From Diadophis punctatus similis (lineage: Eukaryota; Chordata; Lepidosauria; Squamata; Dipsadidae), in assembly GCA_023053685.1 (NCBI GenBank), contig JALIGW010000010.1, positions 14,967,419 to 15,031,418 on the forward strand: a stretch of 64,000 nt of DNA. Reading direction: 5' to 3'. The notes under the pieces are model-generated. The model saw only the letters and a list, made by a program, of their open reading frames with translations. It ran no database searches and was not told the origin of the DNA. The first letter of the stretch is position 1. Each line of letters opens with the position of its first letter. Shown one piece after another: positions 46,008 to 56,325 of this stretch. Position numbers and translations under genes: made by a program.

Positions 46008-47117
46008 TTATTTTTTACTTGTTGCTCTTGTTAATCTCGCGGTCTTTACTTCTTTTGTTTTCACCCTCCTATCTCCCTCTCTCTCTTGTCTTTTCATTCT
46101 CTCCATTTCTTCTATCATTTCTTTTTCTTCCTGGCTTTGTCCCTCTCCCTCTGCACTGCTCTCTCCTTCCTTTTCTAAGTGTGTTTCGATAAATTGATCT
46201 GCTTCTTCCATTGTTTCTATCTTAATTTTTTTTCCTTTCCACGTCACTAGTATTCCTTCCGGAATCAACCACCTAAAAGGAATTTCTTGCCTTATTAGTT
46301 TTGCAGTACAGTATTGTAGGTCTCTTCTCTTTTCTCTTATTCGTTTGGGAATTTGTTTTAATACATTGATTTCTCTTTCCTTATGTAGTATTTGTTCCAT
46401 TCTCGTGGTTTTATAAATTTCATCTCTTATTGCTTTTTTTGTGAATCGTACATGTACCTCCCTGGGTAGTTTATGTCTTTTGGCAAAGTTTGTTTGTACT
46501 CTGTAAATTTCATCTATGTGTCTATTTATTTCTTCTTTTTCTACCTGTAAAGCTACTGCTAATATCTCTACTACCTGTTCACGCAATTCCTCCTCTTTCA
46601 CCTCTGGTATGTTTTGGAACCTTAAGTAGAATGCTGATTTCTCCATTTCGAGGAGGGCGATAGCTCCCTCTAATTCTTTGTTTTTTGCTCTTAGTAATTC
46701 TTCTGTTTCCTCTATTTTTTTGTCGGTTATGTCTGTTTTTTCTTCTAAATTTTTAATTTGATGTTCATGTTTTGCTACCACTCCCTGGATTACCTCCATT
46801 CTATTATCTAATTTTTTGATGTTTCCCTTGACTTCTTCAAAATTTTCATTGGTCTGTTCTTGATTATTAAATATTGTTTGCTGCATTTTAACCATTGTTT
46901 CTTGTTGTGTCATCATAAATTCTTGTATTCTATCTAATGTGGCCTGCATAGTGTGTAGTGAAGGTGCTTGTCCTTGTTTTTCAGTAGTTGCCATCTCTGT
47001 TATCAGTTTTTGCCCTGTTGCTGAAGGTGTTACCGGAGTTGGTTTCTTAATTGGTTTAGTCACAGTAGTTGTTGTTGACATGATCACTTTGCTGAAAAAG
47101 TTATTCCACACTTTCAT
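46008..47117 (-). CDS. L1 ORF1 protein
   Basis: This intact 369-residue frame has the L1 ORF1p layout. A low-complexity Thr/Pro-rich N-terminus (to about 50) is followed by a long coiled coil (about 55-165: IKKLDNRMEVIQGVVAKHEH, NLEEKTDITDKKIEETEELL), then an RRM-like domain starting at AFYLRFQNIPEVKEEEL and a basic C-terminal domain with EVHVRFTKKAIRDEIYK and PKRIREKRRDLQY. The tail is acidic, then basic. In other L1s this protein trimerises through the coiled coil and coats L1 RNA as a chaperone. A second in-frame ATG at residue 13 (MSTTTT) may be the real start. Confidence 0.93.
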   Translation of the reverse strand: MKVWNNFFSKVIMSTTTTVTKPIKKPTPVTPSATGQKLITEMATTEKQGQAPSLHTMQATLDRIQEFMMTQQETMVKMQQTIFNNQEQTNENFEEVKGNIKKLDNRMEVIQGVVAKHEHQIKNLEEKTDITDKKIEETEELLRAKNKELEGAIALLEMEKSAFYLRFQNIPEVKEEELREQVVEILAVALQVEKEEINRHIDEIYRVQTNFAKRHKLPREVHVRFTKKAIRDEIYKTTRMEQILHKEREINVLKQIPKRIREKRRDLQYCTAKLIRQEIPFRWLIPEGILVTWKGKKIKIETMEEADQFIETHLEKEGESSAEGEGQSQEEKEMIEEMERMKRQEREGDRRVKTKEVKTARLTRATSKK

Positions 47118-48496
47118 AAATTTATTACTAGCTACTAAGGAGAAGAAGAGGGAAGAATGAAATGGAGTAGCGAGTCTAAAGTTTAAAGGAATCGAATAAA
47201 AGTCGGAAATTCATTAAAGTACAATAAGGGAGAGTATTGGAGAGTATTGTTCGTGTTTTGAGATAGGGAGATAGAAAAGAAGGATTAGTTCTTAATCATT
47301 TAAATATCAATTTTCTATTTTGTAGATTTCTATTAAGAGCTTATTATTATTATTATTATTGCTATTTATCTTTTCATTATATAAATCAAAAAATATTTAC
47401 TAACAATTCCTATCTTTGTTAATTCACAATCTAAACAGTTTAAGTAGTTTAATATTCAATAATAGTAGAAGAAGAAGAAAGAAGAAGAAAAAAAAAAGGT
47501 CAAAGAAAATGTCTATAAATATATATATATGTAAATTCACTTAATTCAATTTCTTAGTTTAAATTATTGTTAATACCTCTTAAAGTCTTATTTCTTATTT
47601 CTTATTTTCCATAAAAAGAAAAACTAATATGTACTAATAACCGTAGTATTTAATTACTTAGATATCCACACACATTAATCTTAACTTTAATAACTTTAGT
47701 AACTAAGTGTTAGAGTTTAACTATCAAAATGTTATTAATTATGGATTTGCTCAATATATACGTTAAAGTTTTCAAGTTGATTGGGTATCATATGCTATAT
47801 CTTACAAATGTCTCTTTGGGGGTGGCATCTTCGATCTTCTTTTCCTGTTTCACAGTCTATTCAAGATGTCTGCGCTCTAGAGAATTGCTTTGTCACAGTT
47901 CTCTCTCCTTTCCCCCCCCCCTTTAGTTTCCAATATGATCTTCTCGTAGGTCCCTTTTTTCTTACCCTCAACTGTTTTTCCGGTGATCTCGCAGTTCTTT
48001 CTGGATCGTATCCCTTTAAAGCAGTCTATTGATTTAGTTTTATTTGTCTCGCCTTCGCTCCTTTCCGCTAAGGCGCCGCTGGGTTTTTTTTTTTTTTTGG
48101 AGACTCAATTGTCTTTCGGGGGTGCCGATCATTCTCTTCTCTTAAGGAATATTCTCCGAAAGTCAAAACTGTAATCCAATTTGTCTGATATTTGCAATGA
48201 TCTGCGAATATTTTGCCGTTCCTCTATCTCTCCCTTCCTTGCTGTATGCTCAGGCGGCCATACCTCTGGACCAGCGTGGTTTGCTGGTTTCTTCTTCGCT
48301 CCGATTTGGGGTTTCCATCTGCTTCAGCGGGGGTTTGCACCTCCTCCCGTCCTCGCACGATGATCCCCTTCCTCGCGCTAGCCCCTGCAAGGCTCCACGC
48401 TGCGGATTTTCGGCAGTCTGAACGAAGAAACTCGAGCTAAGTTGCAGCGGTTTGCTTCTTAGCTTCGCTCCGCCATGGCCCCGCCCCCGGAAGTCT
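47118..48496 (-). promoter_or_regulatory. L1 5' UTR / internal promoter region
   Basis: 1.38 kb: GC-rich in the first 450 bp (48496-48050, starting AGACTTCCGGGGGCGGGGC), then AT-rich to ORF1. In L1 elements the promoter lies within the 5' UTR. Particular factor sites cannot be assigned; CCATGG and GGGCGGGGC (an Sp1-like box) are near the 5' end. Confidence 0.6.
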
Positions 48497-48511
48497 CTGT
48501 ATTAAATTTTT

Positions 48512-51500
48512 AAACAGGTACCATGTAATTACAGGAGACTTGGGTTAGCAGTGATGAGGCCCCCATTGAGCTCCCTAGGTTTAATATTTGGCAGCTGCCA
48601 GCAAAGAGAGTAGCTAAAAAGGGAAGAGCCTCAGGAGGATTGGGCATCTTGGTAAAAGCCGAATTAGGATGGAAGGGAAATGAGATATGCTTGGACTCCT
48701 GCCCTTTATTTTTTCAAGCAATCCATTTGGCATATGAAGGGAATTCAATGGTATTTGTAAATGTGTATGTTAATCCAGCAATGGGCGATTTGTGAGAGGC
48801 ACTAGAGGTAAAAATATTAGATATACGTAAAAAATTTATAAAAACACCTTTAATTTTGGCAGGAGACTTTAATGCGCGTGTGGGTCCCTCGTTGGAACCT
48901 TTTATTGAAAATGGTACAATTCGATGGATATTTACATAATCAACAACCATGGATCTCCCAAGATAAGAAAAAGAACAAAGATGGGGGGAAATTTCTAACT
49001 ATGGCATACAACTGTAATCTTCAAATTGTAGGCCAGTATTCGGAGGTTAGAAGGTACCCCATAACCTTTTTTGGCCCTAAGGCATGTAGCTCTATTGATT
49101 ATTTTTGTGTTTCTCACAGCTTAGTATCAGGGGCAACTCCGGTCTTGACGCTACCAAGGCCAGAAAGTGATCATCTTCCGATTGAGACGTCCCTGGCAAT
49201 CCCTTCTGATTTAAGGAAAAAGAATCAAACAATTCAACAAATAGGCTTCAACTTAGAAATAGCCCACGAGAGAAGACTAACATGGAAGAGGGTTGATAGC
49301 AAAGCAATGACAGAATTCATGAATTCACCACGTATGGAAGCCTTAGCGCTTATATGCTCAAACAGTACGGGTGAACAAGAGCTTATAGTATATTTTGCAG
49401 AAATATGCCATAAATTGAAGCATTTTTTCATGACTACCAAGCCAATGAGCCAGTCTGATTCTAGTTACTCAACATGGTTTGATAATGACTGTAAGGAAAA
49501 GAAAAAACAGCTTAGGAAATCTCTTAGGAGATACTTAATTAGCCCAAACATGGAATCACAGAAGGAGTATATTACCATAAGGCAGAAATATAAGCAGCTA
49601 TTGAAGAGAAAAAAGGCCTCTTATATTGACAACTTATGGGCTGGCTTAGAACAGGCAGCAAAGCTGGCCTCACCCACACTATTCTGGTTGGAGGTCTCAA
49701 AAATTATTAGAGATAGAAAACCAATAAGTGACCCAAATATTAGTGCAGAAAGTTGGGAGAAGCATTTGGCCACTCCAGCAGCAGTAGAAAGCTCTGATGA
49801 GGCTATATCCTCTCCGAGCTTGATACAGGAATATGAAGCCTTACCCCAGTGGGAAGAAGTGTCAATCACAGAGGTGAGGAGTTTAATCTCCTCCCTGAAG
49901 ACAAACAAAGCTCCAGGACAGGATGCGCTCCCGACGTCTTTATTTAAAGATAACATAGCCTGGTGGGCGCCTGTCCTGGCGGGTCTCTTTACTTTTATTA
50001 ATAGAACAGGACAAATTCCTGCCAGTTGGCGTTCATCAATAATTATTCCCTTACATAAAAAAGGCTCTAGAGATAACTCAGATAATTTCCGATTAATTAG
50101 TCTAATTGATATTTCAGCAAAAATTTATGCTAAGCATTTGCTTCATAAATTAGAGGACTGGATAATGAGAAATAACATTCTAGCTGAAGAACAGTCAGGT
50201 TTCAGGAGCGGAAGATCTACAATGGATAGTTGTTTTGTGTTGGACCATCTAATAACAAAGTTTAAGTTTTGGAAAAACCACTGTATGTGGCATTCATAGA
50301 CTTGAAGGCAGCCTTTGACACTATCGATAGACAAATTTTATGGGATAAATTAGAGGCCATGGGAATTGAAAAGAAATTGTTATATTTAATTAGATTGTTA
50401 TATACGGAAACCCAGGTAAGAGTTCGAGTGAATAGGACAGGATCGGTAACAAATGCCATCCCAATAAAGAAGGGCGTCAGACAAGGTTGCATCTTAGCCC
50501 CAACACTTTTCAACTTATATTTAAATGACCTTCCAAAATGTTTGGAAGATTTATCACTCCATGGGCCTAGTATAGGAACAAGACAGGTAAATTGCTTGTT
50601 ATATGCTGATGATATAATTTTGCTGTCGGCCTCACAGGTGGGGCTACGAAGGTCACTCGGGAGGTTGGCAGCATATTGTATAAAAAAATCGCCTGACAAT
50701 TCATGTAGAGAAATCAAAGGTAATGATATTTAGCAGGCAACAAAATATGAGGAGATGGGTTTTAAATGACAGAAGAATAGAACAAGTTCAGTCATTTACC
50801 TATTTAGGGCTAGCATTTCAGACAAATGGCAAATGGAATAAGCAGGTAAAAGCCGGAGCTCGGAAGGCCATGGCTCGGATGGCTCAATTAAACAAACTTA
50901 TTTTAGAGAAAACTCCATCTTCATTGATCCCAGTGCTAAAGGTCCTCCAGGCGAAAATTGAACCAGTAATTACCTATGGGGCAGAAATATGGGGGTCGGT
51001 TAAGTTGCCTGGGCTGGAAACTCCTCAAAATAAATTCCTGAGGAGAATTTTGGCAGTGTCCCCTGGAGCCCCAGCATGTGTAGTAAGGGCAGAAACAGAA
51101 GTCCATGCGATTGGCACTAGGGCCTTGTTGAAGACTGTTTATTATTGGTTAAGAATAATCGAGATGGAGGAAGGGAGGCTACCAAAATTAGCTCTAATGG
51201 AGCAGATTATCTCAAGTAATAAAAATAACTGATTATCAAGAGTTCTGAAGCAGGTATCTAGCTCTGGTACTCCTTTAAATTGGCAGCAGTACGATCATAG
51301 GCAGATCCGAAATTGGATTGCACAGAGATTTAAGGACATAAATGCCCAATTGGATATTGCACAGGTGATAGCAATAAAAGTTTGCCCCTGGTTATCAGCC
51401 AATAAACAAAATTTTAAAATAGAAAAATATTTAACTGTGCCTTTATTTCCGATATAAGGAGATTTTTTTACCAAATTGAGATTAGACCAACTTCAAACAA

Positions 51501-51813
51501 ATATGCTTGGGGTAGGTATAAGGGTATCCCTGTAAGAGAAAGAGTCTGTTTATGTGGGACGGGGGAAGTTGAAACAATGTCCCATGTAATGTTTGATTGC
51601 CCCCTATACTCATATTTGAGGGAACATCAGCTGGGCAGGATCTTTTATACCAGCACCCCTAAGTCTAAAGAGCGCTTCTTACAGCATTGTCTGTTAGGTT
51701 CTAACTTGCAGCTGGTGAAATGGATTGCCAAATTTGCGGTAAAGTTGATGGAAAAAAGGACAAAGTTGGTGCAGCAGAATGTGGTAGATTGTAGGAAAGA
51801 TCATTTGATTTAA
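48512..51813 (+). pseudogene. ORF2 of the second LINE, after the L1
   Basis: Endonuclease remains: QETWVSSDEAPIELP, then FVNVYVNPAMGD, LAGDFNARVG and later SDHLPIETSL. The RT follows: SSLKTNKAPGQDALPTSLF, FRLISLIDISAKIYAKHLL, EEQSGFRSGRSTMD, VAFIDLKAAFDTI, GVRQGCILAPTLFNLYLNDL and CLLYADDIILLS. The C-terminal CLCGTGEVETMSHVMFDCPL (about 51545-51605) is a Cys/His motif. The largest piece is open for 475 codons (48872-50299). Stops and shifts near 48797, 50280, 50720 and 51232 kill it. The YRPISLLD/IGKxYA-like block (here DISAKIYAKHLL) recalls Ingi/Vingi or I elements more than CR1 or L1. The clade is my guess. Confidence 0.75.
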
Positions 51814-52076
51814 TAATGTAATTTTAATAGTAGTTTTAAGACTGATTGGGTAGATGCAGGGGTGACATTATAATATAATTTTAATCATTTAAATTTTATC
51901 TCAAATGATTGTATTTTATTCTGATCTCATTTTAGATCGTATTTTATTCTAATTTTATTTTAAATTGTGCATTATTCCAATTTCATTTAAATTGTTTTAC
52001 CAAACTTTTGTAATGATCTGTTTTTGGAACTCTACATTTTGATATGGCCCAAGGGCTAATCAATAAATAATTCATT

Positions 52077-52589
52077 CATGTGGAAAACTCTTAAAAACAT
52101 CACCAGTTATGGCAAACCTCCTGTTGTGACCTGCCAGCAGCCAGTGCAGCTGGTAGCGGATCCCGTCCGAGACGAGGCCGATGAGGTGATGCACAAGCGG
52201 TCTGTGCAGCTGACACCCGAGTCGGACAGTGAGGAGGCTGGCGAGGACTCGGTGCCAGAGACAGAGGTTCAGCCAGGGCCTTCGGAACCTCCAGCACCTC
52301 ACATCAGTGATGAGGAAGAAGAGGAGGAGCCTCTTCTTAATGCACGGGCACGCAGAGCTGCCAAAAGGCAGGAATGGCTACTCAGGAGGAGGTCTCCTCG
52401 GGAGTAGGCTTGGGGCTAATTGGCCACTCCCCAAGCCTACTTAAGGAATGACGAAGACGGAAAAAACTCTGCAGGAAACAACTCGTTTCATAGTTTGTTT
52501 GTTTGTGTGCTTCTTGTTGGAAAACCTCTGCTCGGCTTATCTGTTTTGGCTTACTTCTTGTGGACTGATTCCAGGCATCTTGCCAACCT
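52077..52589. repeat. Right copy of the ~510-bp direct duplication
   Basis: It follows the 3' end of the second LINE directly, starts CATGTGGAAAACTCTTAAAA and runs through the LTR start at 52122 to CAACCT. See 39343-39853. Beyond it the LTR continues uninterrupted. Confidence 0.85.
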
Positions 52590-53075
52590 TTGTAAGCTTC
52601 CTGAGATATCCAGGACTAATTACTTATCTTTGCTTTATGACTTTATGGACTTATGCCAGCTGTTAATGCAGTATAATTAACAGCTGGTTTTTTTCAAGAA
52701 AAGACTGCTTTAAGATTTGTTTGTGTGTGAACACTACTAAGCCAGTTTATTAGTAGTTGTTAATATAGCAATAGCAATAGCACTTTTCTTATATACCGCT
52801 TCATAGTGCTTTACAGCCCTCTCTAAGCGGTTTACAGAGTTCAGCATATTGCCCCCAACAATCTGGGTCCTCATTTTACCGACCTCGGAAGGATGGAAGG
52901 CTGAGTCAACCTTGAGCCTAGTGAGATTTGAACAGCTGAACTGTTGAACTAGCAGTCAGCCTGCAATGGCTGCATTTAACCACTGCACCACTTCAGCTCC
53001 TTAATCAATTAAATATAGGTTTGAACAAACTGCGTGTGTGCTACATTTTCTCTGGTCCGTAGCTGGGGCAGCACA
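52122..53075 (+). mobile_element. Solo LTR in the CR1-L3/Rex1-type LINE
   Basis: It begins TGTTGTGACC and ends GGGGCAGCACA. The 5-bp TSD CCTCC lies at 52117-52121 and 53076-53080, and CCTCC also precedes the left partial copy at 39383-39387. Without the SINE inside (52769-53000) it is about 720 bp. An open frame through its first third reads an acidic stretch (HISDEEEEEEPLLN) and then RARRAAKRQEW. This may be leader-like sequence, since the same frame is open in both copies. ERV versus gypsy is not decided. Confidence 0.8.
52769..53000 (-). mobile_element. Sauria-type SINE in the solo LTR
   Basis: Read on the minus strand it starts GGAGCTGAAGTGGTGCAG, contains TTGACTCAGCCTTCCATCC and ends with GCTATTGCTATTGCTAT. 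TTAAT on both sides may be the TSD. Confidence 0.88.
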
Positions 53076-54616
53076 CCTCCTTCCCAAGCTGAAGGAAATC
53101 AGCAACTGGCAGATGACCTGAATGTGTTCTACTGCAGGTTTGAAAGGAAACTACAGCCACCTATCTCCACAACCTCCATCCCAGACACACCAACAACAGC
53201 CAAACCTCCTATAAATGACCCCATCCCATTGGGATCACAACCCCTGGTGATCACAGAAAAGGAAGTGCAAGATCTATTTCACAGACAGAAGCCAGGAAAA
53301 GCACCAGGCCCAGACAAGATAATTCCTTCTTGCTTAAAAGTCTGTGCTGATCAATTGGCCCCCATCTTTAGCCAAATCTTCCACAAATCACTAGAGATAT
53401 GCCATGTTCCTTCTTGCTTCAAACGCTCCACTATCATCCCAGTGCCAAAGAAGCCCTTCATCAAGGAACTGAATGACTACAGACCAGTTGCTCTAACATC
53501 TGTAGTTATGAAAACCTTTGAAAGGCTAGTGATGTCCCACTTGAAAACCATCACGGATCCACTATTAGACCCCCTACAATTTGCATACCGAGCAAATAGA
53601 TCGACAGATGATGCTGTTAATATGGCTCTGCACTACATCCTACAACATCTTGAATCTCCAAAGACCTACGCAAGGGTCCTCTTTGTAGACTTTAGTTCAG
53701 CATTCAATACCATCATACCAGATATTCTTCTAACTAAACTAAATCAGCTAGCGTACTTGAACACACTTGTAAGTGGATCACAAGCTTCCTAACAGACAGG
53801 AAACAGCAGGTGAAGCTAGGCAAAATCACATCAGATACCTGAACAATTAGCACAGGGTCCCCTCCAAGGCTGCGTGCTCTCACCACTTCTCTTCTCTCTA
53901 TATACCAATGACTGTATCTCAAATGATCCATCTGTTAAACTACTGAAGTTTGCAGATGACACAACAGTGATTGGTCTCATTCGAGACAACGATGAAACCA
54001 CATACAGATGGGAGGTTGAACAACTAGCCTCGTAGTGTGACCGGAACCATTTGGAACTGAACACACACAAAACCGTAGAAATGGTGGTAGACTTTAGGAG
54101 AAACCCTCCTATTCTACCACCTCTTACAATACTAGACAACACAGTATCAACAGTAGAGACCTTCAAATTTCTAGGTTCTATCATATCTCAAGACCTAAAA
54201 TGGTCACCTAACATCAAAAACGTCATCAAAAAAGCACAACAAAGAATGTTCTTTCTGTGCCAACTCAGGAAGCTCAAACTGCCCAAGGAGCTGCTGATAG
54301 AGGAATTATTGAGTCTGTCATCTGCACCTCTATAACTGTCTGGTTTGGTTCTGCAACCCAACAAGACAGACACAGACTTCAGAGGATAATCAGAACTGCA
54401 GAAAAAACAATTACTGCCAACCTGCCTTCCATTGAAGACCTGTATACTGCACGAGTCAAAAAGAGGGCCGTGAAAATATTTACTGACCCCTCGCATCCTG
54501 GATATAAACTGTTTCAACTCCTACCCTCAAAACAACGCTATAGAGCACTGCACACAAAGACAACTAGACACAAGAACAGTTTTTCTCCGAACGCCATCAC
54601 TCTGCTAAACAAATAA
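53076..54616 (+). pseudogene. CR1-L3/Rex1-type LINE reverse transcriptase
   Basis: It continues from 39387: SQAEGNQQLADDLNVFYCRF, then KPGKAPGPDKIIPSCLKVCA, DYRPVALTSVVMKTFERLVM, FAYRANRSTDDAVNMALHY and VLFVDFSSAFNTI. After a frameshift near 53750 come QGCVLSPLLFSLYTND and FADDTTVIGL (the catalytic pair), then HKTVEMVVDFRR and TFKFLGSIISQDLKW. The end is FGSATQQDRHRLQRIIRTAE and HTKTTRHKNSFSPNAITLLN, the normal C-terminus of this clade. Stops at 54034 and 54333 and several shifts mean no functional protein. Confidence 0.88.
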
Positions 54617-54913
54617 TTCCCTCACCACTGTCAAACTATTCACTAAGGCTGCATTACTATTACTATTAGTCTTCTCATCGTTCCTATCACACATCTCCTC
54701 CCACTTATGACTGTATGACTGTAACTTGTTCCTTGTATCCTTACGATTTATATTAATATTGATTGTTTCCTGATTGCTTAATTGTACCCTATGACAATCA
54801 TTAAGTGTTGTACCTCATGATTCTTGACAAATGTATCTTTTCTTTTATGTACACTGAGAGCATATGCACCAAAGACAAATTTCTTGTGTGTCCAATCACA
54901 CTTGGCCAATAAA

Positions 54914-54984
54914 GAATTCTATTCTATTCTATTCTATTCTATTCTATTCTATTCTATTCTATTCTATTCTATTCTATTCTATTC
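54914..54984. repeat. (ATTCT)n tail of the LINE
   Basis: Fourteen or so perfect ATTCT units follow TTGGCCAATAAAGA, the 3' end of the LINE. As I recall, pentamer repeats seeded by CR1-L3 (Snake1) LINE tails have been reported for snakes. Confidence 0.92.
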
Positions 54985-55257
54985 TTTGATTCCCTCCATA
55001 TCATTGATAAACATGTTGATGTAACACCTCAATTAAGATGTTTCTCCAGGTACATTTGACAGTATTTATAACTTGAGGCAACTGTGGACTTGTCAAACCT
55101 ATATTTGACCATTTTTTAAAATAAGGATGCCATGAGAGGTTTTGGCAAAAGCTTTGCTAAAGCAAATATATACTTATATCCACATTTTCCCAATCAACTA
55201 GGCTAACAATATATATTAGTTACAAGGTGGTTATTATGTGTGGGTAATCTGCAGTTA
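54985..55257. other. MBTPS2 intron
   Basis: Nothing recognised. Confidence 0.4.
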
Positions 55258-55475
55258 CCACCAATTTAAATGGAATGGAATGGAATAGAATAGAATGGAA
55301 TACTTTAATGGCCAAGAGTGATTAGACACAGAAGGAATTTGTCTCTGGTGCAGAAGCTTTCAGTGTACATGCAAAACAACAGATTAATAATAATAAATAT
55401 AATAATGATACCAATAAGGTAGAAGAAAAGATGAGAAGGATAATAATAATGCAGCCATGCTACATGGGTAAATAT
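55258..55475 (-). mobile_element. 3' end of a second CR1-L3/Rex1-type LINE
   Basis: The plus strand reads a (GGAAT)n-like run, then ACTTTAATGGCCAAGAGTG and GGAATTTGTCTCTGGTGC. This is the reverse complement of the LINE end at 54850-54915 with a few differences. It is severely 5' truncated. Confidence 0.82.
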
Positions 55476-55506
55476 ACTTAGACATAAGATAGTACTGTGG
55501 GAATTA

Positions 55507-55976
55507 CCGTATTTTTCGGAGTATAAGACGCACCTTTCCCCCCCCCAAAAGAGGTGAAAATCTGGGTGTGTCTTATACACCGAATGTAGCCCCGCCCAGC
55601 CTCTGAAACGGAGCTTTGCAAGGCTGAAAACAACCTCTCAAACCGAGCTTTGCAAGGCTGAAAAAGCAGCCTTTCAAACGGACCTTTGCAAGGCTAAAAC
55701 AACCTCTCAAACCGAGCTTTGCAAGGCTGAAAAAGCAGCCTTTCAAACGGACCTTTGCAAGGCTAAAACAACCTCTCAAACTGAGCTTTGCAAGGCTGAA
55801 AAAGCAGCCTTTCAAATGGAGCTTTGCAAGGCTAAGATACAGTACCTGTTCCAGCTGTTTGCTAAGGACACTAGCCATATGGATGCTGGTAGGCAGAATT
55901 TTTTTTTCTTATTTTCCTCCCCCAAAACTAAGGTGCGTCTTATACTCCAGTGCGTCTTATAGTCCGAAAAATACAG
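55507..55976. mobile_element. TIR element family A, copy 5, third interior type
   Basis: It begins CCGTATTTTTCGGAGTATAAG and ends AGTCCGAAAAATACAG, flanked by TA. The interior (55595-55835) is a tandem repeat of CTTTGCAAGGCTRAAA units of about 34 bp grouped as a 68-bp higher unit, different from copies 1-3 and from copy 4. A minus-strand frame across the repeat (SLAKLGLRGCF, repeated) is a by-product. Confidence 0.85.
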
Positions 55977-56193
55977 TAGGTGTTCAGCAGAATGATTGCA
56001 AGAGGGGGGAAATTGTCTCTATGTCTAGTAGTTTTGGCATGAAAGCCATGTAGCAGCATGATTGAAAAAGTTTGTGTCCAGGATGTGAGGGGTCTTTAGA
56101 TATTTTCTTAGCCCTCTTTCCCACCCATACAGTACCCAGGTCCTCAATGGAAGGCAGACTGGTTGCAATTGTTTTTTCTGCGTCCTAACTATC

Positions 56194-56323
56194 CAACTGC
56201 AGTGATTCACTTAACAATTGTGGCAAGAAAGGTCGTAAAATGAGGCAAAATTCACTTAACAAATGTTTCACTTAGCAACAGCAATTTTGGGCTCAACTGT
56301 GGTTGTAAATTGAGGACTACCTG
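56194..56323. mobile_element. 3' part of a CAGGTAGTCC TIR element
   Basis: CTGCAGTGATTCACTTAACA through GAGGACTACCTG matches the right third of the element at 29443-29837. TA follows; the left part is missing. Confidence 0.8.
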
Positions 56324-56325
56324 TA

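Larger units (their letters stand above)
41798..48496 (-). mobile_element. Full-length L1
   Basis: The perfect 15-bp TSD CTGTATTAAATTTTT lies at 41783-41797 and 48497-48511. The 6.7-kb minus-strand element has a GC-rich 5' UTR (48496-47118), ORF1 (47117-46008), ORF2 (46006-42550) and a 3' UTR with a CCTAATAAAAAC signal near the A-tail. It interrupts the endonuclease of the second LINE between CIKF and its continuation. Identical TSDs and nearly intact ORFs indicate recent insertion. It lies in an MBTPS2 intron in the sense orientation of the gene. Confidence 0.96.
39854..52076 (+). mobile_element. Second LINE, clade uncertain (I/Vingi-like?), split by L1
   Basis: About 5.5 kb of LINE sequence surrounds an L1 insertion. 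It has a 5' UTR from 39854, an ORF1 region (about 39960-41690), an ORF2 starting with an APE endonuclease near 41720, an RT at 49800-50700 and a Cys-rich C-terminus at about 51540-51640. The 3' end is GGGCTAATCAATAAATAATT at about 52052-52071. Both ends abut the 510-bp duplication. Confidence 0.8.
35587..54983 (+). mobile_element. CR1-L3/Rex1-type LINE, near full length, host of a nest
   Basis: The LINE is present in three pieces: 35587-35737, 38102-39387 and 53076-54983, together about 3.3 kb. It starts AAGATGGCGCC and ends in (ATTCT)n. CTTTGATT occurs just outside both ends and may be the TSD. The pieces join in frame when insertions are removed: ...RIKERFFKEQLS at the first joint and ITSYGKPP / SQAEGNQQLADD at the second. 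The insertions are a short retroelement (35738-38101) and a solo LTR (52122-53075 plus its duplicated part). Confidence 0.8.

Noticed and set aside
39343..52589. The two ~510-bp direct repeats as the LTR pair of one LTR retrotransposon
   Set aside because: Both copies include about 45 bp of the surrounding LINE before the LTR start. The interior encodes a non-LTR element and L1, and only the right copy continues into a full LTR.
55573..55878. 101-codon ORF with repeated SLAKLGLRGCF
   Set aside because: It is the translation of the tandem-repeat interior of a TIR element with no conserved counterpart; the unit length simply keeps the frame.
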